A DNA stretch of 64,000 bases. Source: Charina bottae. Taxonomy: Eukaryota; Chordata; Lepidosauria; Squamata; Charinaidae. A model generated the notes under the pieces. It worked only from the letters and a program-made list of their open reading frames with translations. It did no database searches and was not told the origin of the DNA. This document shows positions 37,801 to 45,503 of this stretch, in pieces. Each line of letters begins with the position of its first letter. Within the stretch, counting starts at the first letter, position 1. The translations under genes and the position numbers were made by a program. Location: contig JALMGJ010000004.1 of the NCBI GenBank assembly GCA_023362775.1, forward strand, positions 56,504,798-56,568,797. Direction: 5' to 3'.

Positions 37801-38009
37801 AGGGCGGGCTTTGCCTTTAGGAAACGATTCGCTTTGCGATCCGATTGTAGAAAGCCGCCTCTTAGATCTCCTACAGTACGCGCCTAACCAAGCGGAAGTG
37901 TGTTCCGCTCCCTGCTCGTTACTCTTTTCTTCGCTCTGGGCCCACCTGTTTTGTTGCAAGAGCAGGAAGCGCTGAAGTTGCTGGAAATCGCTTACCTGCG
38001 CCACAGCAT
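16903..38009 (-). CDS. ACOT9: Acyl-CoA thioesterase 9, mitochondrial double-hotdog enzyme (15 coding exons)
   Basis: Coding exons in transcript order: 38009-37996, 35546-35494, 29193-29148, 28113-27943, 27846-27809, 26120-26037, 25416-25313, 24858-24785, 22665-22598, 22362-22251, 21675-21585, 21081-20996, 18715-18628, 17574-17424, 16967-16903; 1245 nt, 414 aa. All introns are GT-AG and every phase fits. The enzyme hydrolyses fatty acyl-CoAs in mitochondria. The first hotdog domain covers about residues 80-195 (blocks KDSYIEV, SPLSIVTALVDKI, VSWVGNTSMEV, DATFVMVARD). The second covers about 275-390 (NIFNRIFGGFLMRKAYEL, PYVVAVDDIMFQKP, HTTNVFHFTFM). Human ACOT9 is about 439 aa; here the N-terminus is shorter and the tail diverges (GMKEDLA). 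The start is the first ATG after an in-frame TAG, with A at -3, giving an Arg-containing presequence split over exons 1-2; other first exons are possible. Confidence 0.94.
17650..18521. mobile_element. Tigger/pogo-like non-autonomous DNA transposon, 872 bp, TA target
   Basis: Inverted ends CAGGTAGTCCTCAACCTATG and (complement) CAGGTGGTCCTTGACTTATG, flanked by TA at 17648-17649 and 18522-18523, as in Tc1/mariner-Tigger elements. There is no transposase. The interior at 17940-18270 is a C-rich degenerate tandem array of CACCCCCGTGCAT- and CCCTGACCCTC-type units. It sits in the last-but-one ACOT9 intron. A relative is at 50813-51228. Confidence 0.8.
19431..19655 (+). mobile_element. tRNA-derived SINE (Sauria-type)
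   Basis: Begins GAGCCAGTTTGGTGTAGTGG with tRNA-like A and B boxes (GTAGTGGTTGAGG and GATTCTAGTCC), continues with AGCTGGGTGACC and a divergent tail, and lies in ACOT9 intron 12. Target duplications are not clear. Confidence 0.78.
21140..21192. repeat. Short direct repeat in ACOT9 intron 11
   Basis: The unit AAAGATAGGGGCCATCAAA occurs twice, about 35 bp apart, separated by a related CCCTATGGCCCCT stretch. Confidence 0.7.
22000..22165 (-). mobile_element. Ancient MIR-like tRNA SINE remnant
   Basis: The order AAGTAGGTTAAGCTGAGAGA, GGCTCAAAGTTACCC, then a complement of a tRNA B box resembles the core of MIR-like SINEs read in reverse. It is highly diverged and located in ACOT9 intron 10. Confidence 0.45.
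23458..23502. repeat. (AAATG)n microsatellite
   Basis: About nine tandem GAAAT units in ACOT9 intron 8. Confidence 0.93.
24182..24243. mobile_element. Single arm of the palindromic hAT-like MITE family
   Basis: CAGTGTTTCTCAAC followed by GCAACTTTAAGATGTGTGG and the CTCCCAGAATTCCCC block, matching one arm of the element at 2962-3077. The opposite arm is missing. Confidence 0.7.
26285..26485 (-). mobile_element. Degraded CR1/L2-type LINE fragment
   Basis: On the minus strand, the blocks LGYCSSLLDGLPKTRL and CVQNAAVHTI match the start of the C-terminal region of CR1/L2 elements. The frame is disrupted. It lies in ACOT9 intron 5. Confidence 0.6.
28560..29045 (+). mobile_element. CR1/L2-type LINE 3' end with (TG)n expansion
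   Basis: Plus-strand fragment: the C-terminal frame (LEYSSPRNKI, LLDF-type block), then a 3' region ending in CCGCCCAGGGTCCC, GGGAGATGGGCG and an AAATAAA tail. A TG microsatellite at 28806-28880 splits the 3' region. Located in ACOT9 intron 3. Confidence 0.72.
28806..28880. repeat. (TG)n microsatellite
   Basis: TG repeat with two TATATGTGCG interruptions inside the LINE 3' region. Confidence 0.9.
29417..29525 (-). mobile_element. CR1/L2-type LINE 3' tail only
   Basis: TATTTATTTATT followed by ACAACCCTGGGTGGCATACA, the complement of the usual 3' tail of these LINEs. Located in ACOT9 intron 2. Confidence 0.55.
30120..30428. mobile_element. hAT (Charlie-like) MITE, 309 bp
   Basis: Starts CAGGGTTTCTCAACCAGGGT and ends GTTGAGAAAGGCTG, with flanking 8-mers ATCTACAT (30112-30119) and ATCTAAAT (30429-30436), seven of eight identical. 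It has no coding capacity and lies in ACOT9 intron 2. Confidence 0.78.
30993..33587 (-). mobile_element. Probable solo LTR (about 460 bp) interrupted by a BovB
   Basis: After removing the BovB at 31117-33240 and one copy of its target duplication, the flanks join into a TG...CA-bounded sequence of about 460 bp. Read on the minus strand, it begins TGTTGGGG, has a TATATAAG box (complement 33363-33370) with an inverted CCAAT just upstream, and ends CTCTGACA. This is LTR architecture. No paired LTR, primer-binding site, coding region or clear target duplication was found, so the family is unknown. Confidence 0.45.
31117..33240 (-). mobile_element. BovB/RTE LINE, 5'-truncated, long open frame, 11-bp target duplication
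   Basis: Minus-strand insertion flanked by TTTATATACAT at 31106-31116 and 33241-33251. An open frame runs from 33333 (in the flank) to 31438. Its element-derived part starts in the linker after the endonuclease and includes the full reverse transcriptase (QAGFRKGRGTRDQIA, FIDYSKAFDCVDH, RYADDTTLMAESEEE) and most of the C-terminal region. The frame breaks near 31438, where a TAG replaces the continuation of RVPWTARRSNQS; the last 83 codons (31374-31123) lie in another frame. The first 31 residues of the frame come from host or LTR sequence, not from the element. Confidence 0.94.
33591..35490. other. ACOT9 intron 2 remainder, nothing recognised
   Basis: Intronic DNA with a few homopolymer runs; no repeat end or further exon identified. 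Confidence 0.4.
36700..36790 (-). mobile_element. CR1/L2-type LINE 3' tail only
   Basis: TTATTTATTTATCCAATTTA then GCCGCCCATCTCGCAAAG and CTCTGGGCGG, the complement of the same 3' tail as at 500-620. Located in ACOT9 intron 1. Confidence 0.6.
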
Positions 38010-38200
38010 TTTGCTCTTTGTAGAGACCGCTAAACGCCTTCCGCCGAGACCTAAAAGCCGCTGCTTGGCGCTCTCCGCTACAGCCCCACTGTAAGTCGCG
38101 GGTGCCGCCTGCCAGCGACCACGCCTGGAACAGGAACTTGGCTGTGCCGGCTAGACTGGCTGAGACCATCCGATTCTTCAGGAAGGCTTCATGGTCTTCC
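37540..38200 (-). promoter_or_regulatory. ACOT9: CpG-rich ACOT9 promoter and first exon region
   Basis: GC- and CpG-rich patch in AT-rich surroundings containing the first coding exon (38009-37996) and its GTAAGC donor. No TATA box is evident on the minus strand. The upstream edge is not sharp, and the transcription start probably lies within 38020-38200. Confidence 0.55.
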
Positions 38201-38299
38201 CTCCTAGCAGATATGCTGACGTGCTCCTTACCCAAAGGGGAGTCACGCTCGGCTCTTACTTGCGTTTGGAACTCCAGCTCTTGTTTTCATTGATCAGCC

Positions 38300-41200
38300 A
38301 AGCTAGTCGTTGATCACATCGGGGATTTTTGCCCACCATTAATCTTAGAAACTCATGTCCCAAAAGCATCTGCCTGCTACAGACATAATCAATGGGGGGC
38401 GGGGGGTGCTATCCTTGATGTAATTATGGTGTGGGTACATAAATTCTCAGAGGTAACTGCCAACCATCAATCAATAACCCTAACCTTAGCCCATTTGGTG
38501 GGGAAAACTGTGATGGTGGGGCAAATATTTTGAGGGGATGAAATGGATGCCTTAAGCCTTTCAGATGGTCAGATCATTTTCTTTCCCATTAAAGTCTCTC
38601 CAACAAATCTCAGAACTTTTATGAGGTTTAAAGCATCTATTTTAACTCTCAACACCAGAAAGAAAAAAAGTCAGAAAAACTGGCCTTGCTTACTTGGGGG
38701 AGGTTTGGGGGAGAGACAAAAAGGGCACCAGGAGGCTGCAACCCACAAGTGACTGGTTGCCCACATCTGCATATTGTATATTTGTCCTATGTTGGGAAAA
38801 CTAAGGGCAAAACTGATCTGTTTCCAGAAGACATCTTAGATAAACTCATTTTTCACAATTATTTACTTATCTTCATTTTCATTTAGATGTAGGATCAATG
38901 TGAAAGTAGGTTTAGTCACTGCGTAGTTAGTTTTGTTTTGCAGGCTTGATCTCTAATATCAGAGATATAATTGATTGGGGGAAGCAACCATGTGACTGAA
39001 GAGATTGATTTTCTCTTTGTTATATTCTTTTAAAACTCTAAGACTATTCCCCTTTTCCCAAATAAACTCATTTTTATAATTAGATATTGGCTACATTATT
39101 TTTAAAAACTAAATATCTTATTACTCATGCACCACATTGCATTGCTACCTAGCTATCAAATTGGTTAAGTATGGCCTGGCTTTACCCTCTTAGCTTTTTG
39201 ATGACTTTTTGCCATTTCCTGAATCATAGTCTAGGGGCTTTCCAACTTTTTCAGGCTCCAGAATCTGTTAGTTTTAAAAAAACAAAGACAAAAAATCCCC
39301 AGAACTCCTAATCAAAATGCAAAGTTCTAGTGTTGGCTCTGTTCAAGTGATTTTTTTTTTTTTTGCCATTAGCCTCTCACAGAGCCCCAGCAAGTTCTCA
39401 TGGAACCATAGGTTTGAAAAATCCTGACATAGACAATACGCCTTAAGCATTACTTACTGTGATGGGGGTGTCCTTTTCCAATGCAGGCTTGGGAGTTTCT
39501 CAGTGCATTCAGTGGCACAGTGCTAGACTAGATAGACCACAGGCCTGATCCTGCAGGCTCTTAAGAGCCTAGAACCACCCAGCTGTGTACAGGGGTGCTA
39601 CACATAGTACAACCTGACTGGTAGGAACCAATATTTATGTGGTTCCTTGGATGGTTGTTTTTACTGAGGAATTGTTAGAAGGAATTGTTGGGAGGCTCAT
39701 TCCTCCTATATATCTGTAGCAGGCCTGAACCACATTTTGTCATTGCAGCATACTCCATGAGAAAGAGTTGTTATATGTCATTTTTCTGCTTCAAGTTCCA
39801 AAGTTAACTTGGCTGACTTTAGAAACTGTATCTTACAGACTATAATGTGGCTGATCTTGCAAATGAAGGTGCCATTTGCTATTACATTTGAAGCTATTGC
39901 CTCTGAAGCAACCTTAATCTTCAAAGTTGACCTAATTCAATTTTAAGAAAAGTCAGTTTAATTTTCTACAACTGACTACAGCTCAGAAGCAAACTGTGCA
40001 GATAAAACATTCTATACAGTATTTAACCTTTGACATTTTAGGTATAGAAGAACTGGGAAAGACTCCTGACTGAAATCCTGGAGTTATTAATGGACCATGG
40101 ACACATTATTGAACTATGATGACTGACAGTCTGATTTGGGGCTCGTCCTCATGTCCTGCTTGCTGCAGCATGAAGAAGTTTTACTATTTTTGAGAGATGT
40201 GTCCTCATGATGTCACCTCCATCTCCTCCCCAGCCCTCTGCTTAGGCAGCCTAGAATTATTTTTAATTATTCTAATTGCTTGTCTTTTTCTCCTGATACA
40301 ATATGTCCCACATGGACAATCTCAGGCAACTTGGGGATGACCCTGAGGATGTTGTGTTTGGGAAGAGCAATCCACTGAGCTCCAATTGGCCTGGCATGTC
40401 TGTGGCAGAAATGTCCCCTTTCCGTCCAGTTGCTGAGTGCTGCACCCCTGTGGCCATTTTGGTTTCAGCTGTGAGAGAGCAGATACTTAAGTCTTTTTAT
40501 CTTCATCAAAATCCCAAAAAGATCTGTCAGCCAGGAATCCTGCTATTTGGTGTGCATGCATTGTGTGTGTGTGTGTGTGTGCACGTGCGCGCTCACATGC
40601 GCACTTGTGCTGGAGAGACCACAAAGTAGGGAAAGTGCAGCTAGAAGTAAGCTAGGAAAAGGAAGGGGAGTAGGAGAGTAAGAAGAAGAAAAGAAACAGT
40701 TCTGTGGGTAGGACTGAGACTTAAGAACAATGTAAGCAGTCTAGCAAAAAGGGGTAGAAAAGAAAGGGATTGAAGGAGCGGAGGCAGGTTTTTTTGCTTA
40801 CTTCCCAAACTCCTGTGTGCACAGCCAGTTGTGGGAGCTGCTGGAAGGTCAGAGAAAGAAAGTCTCTGAAGGACTCAAGAATGAACTGAGACACATCTGA
40901 GGGGAACCCACAACACTGACAAAAAGGGCACCCACAGGAGAGTCCTGCACTCACCATGTGTCTAGCAGTGAACAAGCCAAGAAGAATCTACAGTGCTGGC
41001 AAATGAGCAGGCAGCAGCCAAAGAGGAGAACTTCCGCCAGGTCCTTGGGGAGAATTACGAAGGCTGAGAGGAAAAATTGGTTCTGCATCAACAGGGACCA
41101 CAGCTGACAGCTGTCTTAGCAAGAGCAATGAGAAAGTCCAAAAAGAAGCTGAGAGAAGCTAATGGCAACAATGGGCACAACTGGCCCTCAGGACTCAGAC

Positions 41201-42525
41201 ACTTGGAAAGAAACCAGCTGACAGCAACAAATGGGGTGGGTATAGATATAGTGATCTTCTGTTTCTGACAGGACTTTTGCTGTCCAAGGGAATCAAGCGT
41301 TCCATTAAAGTATTTCTTAGGTGCTACCATAGGTTATTTGAAAAACAGCTAGATGGTAGCTTCTATAAAATTGTTGCATAGGGGTATCAGCCACCTGGGC
41401 CATCTGCGGTCCTGTCAGAAGCAGCACAGTCAATAATAAAAATTAAGGTTAAACAAATTAATCATTAAAATTAAGGCTGTAGTCCCCAACTCCAATCTAT
41501 TCTGGAGAATGATTGATGGTTTCCGATCGGTAGATGATGATGGGTGGAAGCAGAAAGGATGACAAGAAATGTACCAATCAGTGCCCTGAAATTACCCTGC
41601 ATTAAATTGTGAAAGGGCAGCAACACTGCCCACCTGTTCTGCCAAGTGTCCAAGCAGTGATCAGGTTCCTAGAGAATTAGTACTTTTAGATCCAGAGACA
41701 ATAAGCACACCAGTAAGTAAAGAGACTTTAAGCTTTATTATTAACTTAAGCAGATTTAAACAAAAACATAGTTTAGGCAGATTAAACAGAAGCATAAACA
41801 GCATAACATAAAGAAAAATCATAACATACCAAGCAAGTTGATACCCAATCTCCCATAGGCTGTCAGGAGCCCCTTAATAAAGACAGCGGAGATACCCCAG
41901 GGCAGCTCAATTTCCACAGCACCCAGCACTCAGGTCTGTGCAGAAGGTCCCAAACTCAAGAAGGAATCCTAAGGTTTTTATCAAAGTCTGGCCCTAAAAC
42001 CTTGTGACCCTGTTTCCATGGTACAGAGGCTGCAGGATCTGACTTTGACTGGATAGTTCCCAGGGTCTGGAGCACCTGTTTAATCCAAGAGCCTGGGAAG
42101 CTATACAGCTAAGCTAGTACTTAACATAAACAATCTTGGGGTTTTCTCTTCTCCCCCCCCCCCATTTCAAACAGAAATAAAAAAAGCCAACTAAACATTA
42201 GTATAACTCAAAATAAACTGTAAGCTTCTTTGTGTGAAGGAGAAAAATCAAAATATGTCACTTAAACTCCTTGAAATAACAATGGTCTTCTGCGTTGCCA
42301 CTACACCACCCTTGTTACTGAGGCACAGTAAAGGTAAGCTGTGGGGGCAGCACTTGTTACTTTAATATACCTTCCTCCTGATTCAAAGATGGCAAGAACC
42401 TTGCTGGAAGGCAGTTTTCTCTTAACCCCCCCCCCCTGCCCAAGAATACAATACGATACCTCTGCTTTGGAGCAGTGCTAACAGGAGTTTCTGTTTGATT
42501 GAGGAACTGGCAAGTTGCAGGGGGG
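38300..42525. other. Intergenic between ACOT9 and SAT1, mostly unrecognised
   Basis: No conserved exon or RNA gene found. A short (TG)n with CpG-containing flanks lies at 40563-40600. The stretch 39230-39425 has weak hAT-like ends (GGGGCTTTCCAACTTTTT and AGGTTTGAAAAATCCTG) but no duplication. The part 41690-42150 could be an unrecognised old retroelement. Confidence 0.4.
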
Positions 42526-42536
42526 GTAAAGGTAAA

Positions 42537-42860
42537 GGTCCCCCCCGCACATTTGTGCAGTCGTGTCCGACTCTAGGGGCCGGTGCTCATCTCCGTTTGT
42601 TAGTCGAAGAGCCAGCGTTGTCCAAAGACGCTTCCGCGGTCATGTGGCCAGCATGACGCACGCAGAACGCTGTTACCTACCCACCGAAGTGGTACCTATT
42701 AATCTACTTGCATGCTTTCGAATTGCTAGGTTGGCAAGAGCTGGGGCGAGTGCGGGAGCTCACTCCGTCACGCGGGGCTAGGGATTCGAACCTCCGAACT
42801 TGCAATCTTCCTGATTGCCTGATAAGCCTGGCGTCTTACTCACTGAGCCACCACGCCCCC
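42537..42860 (-). mobile_element. tRNA-derived SINE with BovB-like tail, target duplication
   Basis: Flanked by TGCAGGGGGGG at 42526-42536 and 42861-42871. Minus-strand copy of the same family as 13005-13343 and 55522-55857, with tRNA-like head at the right and the CAGTCGTGTCCGACTC tail at the left. Confidence 0.88.
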
Positions 42861-43089
42861 TGCAGGGGGGGAGGGTTAATTAGCAGCCCTGCTCCTACAA
42901 TAGTTTTCAAGCTGCTGTGGCAACCTCTGCACTGAGCACCAGTTTTGATTACTTCCCAGACTCATGCCCATTCTGATGCTGTGAGGTAAAGACAAAGATG
43001 CTTGTAGAATCACAACCTTTTCTAAGGACATCTGCAAGCTTCTTCACTGGAATCGGAAGGTGTTGTTTAAAGGAGGATTACAGTAGAGT

Positions 43090-44881
43090 ACAGTAGGAGA
43101 GATAAGAAGGCCTTCTTAAATGAACAACGCAAAGAAATCGAGGAAAACAATAGAATGGGGAAGACTAGAGATCTCTTTAAGAAAATTGGAGATATCAAGG
43201 GAACGTTTTGTGCAAAGATGGGCATGATAAAGGACAAAAAAGGCAGGGACCTAACAGAAGCAGAAGAGATTAAGAAGAGGTGGCAAGAATACACAGAAGA
43301 ACTATACAAGAAAGATCTTAATATCCCTGATAAATACGATGGTGTGGTCACTGACCTTGAGCCGGACATCCTAGAGAGTGAAGTCAAGTGGGCCTTAGGA
43401 AGCATTACTAACAACAAAGTTAGCGGAGAAGACAGTATCCCAGCTGAGCTATTTAAAATCCTAAAAGATGATGCTGTTAAAGTGCTGCACTCAATACGCC
43501 AACAAATTTGGAAAACTCAACAGTGGCCACAGGATTGGAAAAGGTCAGTTTACGTTCCAATTCAAAAGAAGGGCAATGCCAAATAATGCTCAAACTACCG
43601 TACAATTGCACTCATTTCACATGCTAGCAAGGTTATGCTCAAAATCCTACAAGCTAGGCTTCAGCAGTATGTGAACCGAGAACTACCAGAAGTGCAAGCT
43701 GGGTTTCGAAGAGGCAGAGGAACTAGAGATCAGATTGCCAACATTCGCTGGATCATGGAAAAAGCAAGAGAGTTCCAGAAAAACATCTACTTCTGCTTCA
43801 TTGACTACGCTAAAGCCTTTGATTGTGTGGATCACAACAAACTGTGGCAAATTCTTAAAGAGATGGGAGTACCAGACCACCTTACCTGTCTCCTGAGAAA
43901 CCTGTATGCGGGTCAAGAAGCAACAGTTAGAACCGGACATGGAACAACCGACTGGCTCAAAATTGGGAAAGGAGTACGACAAGGCTGTATATTATCACCC
44001 TGCTTATTTAACTTATATGCAGAATACATCATGAGAAATGCCGGGCTGGATGAATCACAAGCCGGAGTTAAGATTGCCGGGAGAAATATCAACAACCTCA
44101 GATATGCAGACGATACCACCCTAATGGCAGAAAGTGAAGAGGAACTAAAGAGCCTCTTGATGAGGGTGAAAGAGGAGAGTGCAAAAGCTGGCTTGAAACT
44201 CAACATTAAAAAAAACCCAGATCATGGCATCTGGTCCCATCACTTCCTGGCAAATAGAAGGGGAAGAAATGGAAGCAGTGAGAGATTTTATTTTCTTGGG
44301 CTCCAAGATCACCGCAGACGGTGACTGCAGCCATGAAATTAAAAGACGCTTGCTCCTTGGGAGGAAAGCTATGGCAAACCTAGACAGCATATTAAAAAGC
44401 AGAGACATCACCTTGCCGATAAAGGTCCGTATAGTTAAAGCTATGGTTTTTCCAGTAGTAATGTATGGCTGTGAGAGTTGGACCATAAGGAAGGCTGAGC
44501 GCCGAAGAATTGATGCTTTTGAACTGTGGTGCTGGAGAAGACTCTTGAGAGTCCCTTGGACTGCAAGGAGGTCAAACCAGTCAATCCTAAAGGAAATCAA
44601 CCCTGACTGCTCATTGGAAGGACAGATGCTGAAGCTGAAGCTCAAATACTTTGGCCACCTAATGCGAAGAGAGGACTCACTGGAAAAGACCCTGATGCTG
44701 GGAAAGACTGAAGGCAAAAGGAGAAGGGGACGGCAGAGGATGAGATGGTTAGATAACATCACCGATGTAACGAAAATGAATTTGAGTAAACTCCGAGACA
44801 GTGGAGGACAGGAAGGCCTGGCGTGCTATGGTCCATGAGGTCACGAAGAGTCAGACACGACTAAACGACTGAACAACAACA
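43090..44881 (+). mobile_element. BovB/RTE LINE of a second subfamily, 5'-truncated, 10-bp target duplication
   Basis: Plus-strand insertion flanked by ACAGTAGAGT at 43080-43089 and 44882-44891. It encodes the reverse transcriptase (QAGFRRGRGTRDQIA, IDYAKAFDCVDH, RYADDTTLMAESEEE) and the C-terminal region (ADGDCSHEIKRRLLLG, ELWCWRRLLRVPW, RRRGRQRMRWLD). The frame is broken by a GAA-to-TAA change near 43584 and by an extra A in the run near 44210. Its protein differs from the other three copies at many positions and is closer to the ruminant BovB consensus as I know it. It ends about 180 bp before the SAT1 promoter region. Confidence 0.93.
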
Positions 44882-45059
44882 ACAGTAGAGTGATTAAGGT
44901 AGAGATAAGGAGTCTGGTTTCCCCCCAGATATTTTGGACTATCCCACATTTCCAAACTGCTTGGATCTGAACAGAACTGAACTCCAAAGGATCTAGATAT
45001 CATAGGTTTCCGTTCCCACGCTTAAAGATTTCCGTTCGGAGACAAATTTGGTCCATGAG

Positions 45060-45439
45060 ATGGTGCTGTCCGCGCAGCCCAAAGCCTGCCGGTTGGCTCG
45101 GCCGATGATGAGTCACTCTCTCAGCAGCCTCAGAGCATCATTTCCTAGAAAGATGAGGTAAGAAGGAGGGTGAAAGGGAGGAACGATACGTCAAGTGGCG
45201 TTTCTGATTGGCCGAGAGGACTATAAATAGAGGCTCTCGTCCAAGCGTTCGGGGCAGAAACTGTTAGAGTTTGGACTGCTCGGCTTTTGTTTCGCTCTCG
45301 GTGCTCCGGGGGAATGCTGACTGCCTGACTGTGCCGCGAACGCCGCGCCCAGGACGCGAATGAAGAAACTTCTTCTCTTGCTTTTCAACTATCGGGGACT
45401 CGCGAGAAGGGGGGGACGCAAGGGAAAACGCCGCCGAAA
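45060..45439 (+). promoter_or_regulatory. SAT1: SAT1 promoter and 5' leader
   Basis: CpG-rich region with an AP-1-type site TGAGTCA (45109-45115), an inverted CCAAT box (ATTGG, 45207-45211) and a TATA box TATAAATA (45222-45229). TATA spacing puts the transcription start near 45255, giving a leader of about 185 nt. SAT1 transcription in mammals is strongly inducible by polyamines and stress; a TATA/CCAAT/AP-1 layout fits an inducible promoter. I did not find the exact mammalian polyamine-response 9-mer. Confidence 0.72.
45314..45328 (+). CDS. Upstream ORF 1 in SAT1 leader (4 codons)
   Basis: ATG CTG ACT GCC TGA in the predicted leader, about 60 nt after the inferred start of transcription. 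It encodes MLTA. It could reduce initiation at the main start, but only if the transcript begins upstream of 45314. Confidence 0.4.
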   Translation: MLTA

Positions 45440-45503
45440 ATGGCCTCCTTCCATATCCGAACCGCGCGGCCCGAGGACTGCGCCGATATTCTGCGCCTCA
45501 TAA
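45360..45503 (+). CDS. Upstream ORF 2, overlapping the SAT1 start (47 codons)
   Basis: Starts at 45360 (purine at -3), runs in the +2 frame relative to SAT1, passes over the SAT1 ATG at 45440 and stops at 45501-45503, just before the exon 1 donor. The peptide begins MKKLLLLLF and has an Arg/Lys-rich middle ([12 protein letters not shown]). An overlapping uORF forces leaky scanning for SAT1 synthesis. Whether it is translated is unknown. Confidence 0.4.
   Translation: MKKLLLLLFNYRGLARRGGRKGKRRRKWPPSISEPRGPRTAPIFCAS

Noticed and set aside
39230..39425. Possible further hAT element
   Set aside because: The ends are only loosely inverted and no 8-bp duplication is present.
45109..45115. AP-1-type site read as an antioxidant response element in SAT1
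   Set aside because: TGAGTCA is present, but the GC half of the antioxidant element is missing at the required spacing.
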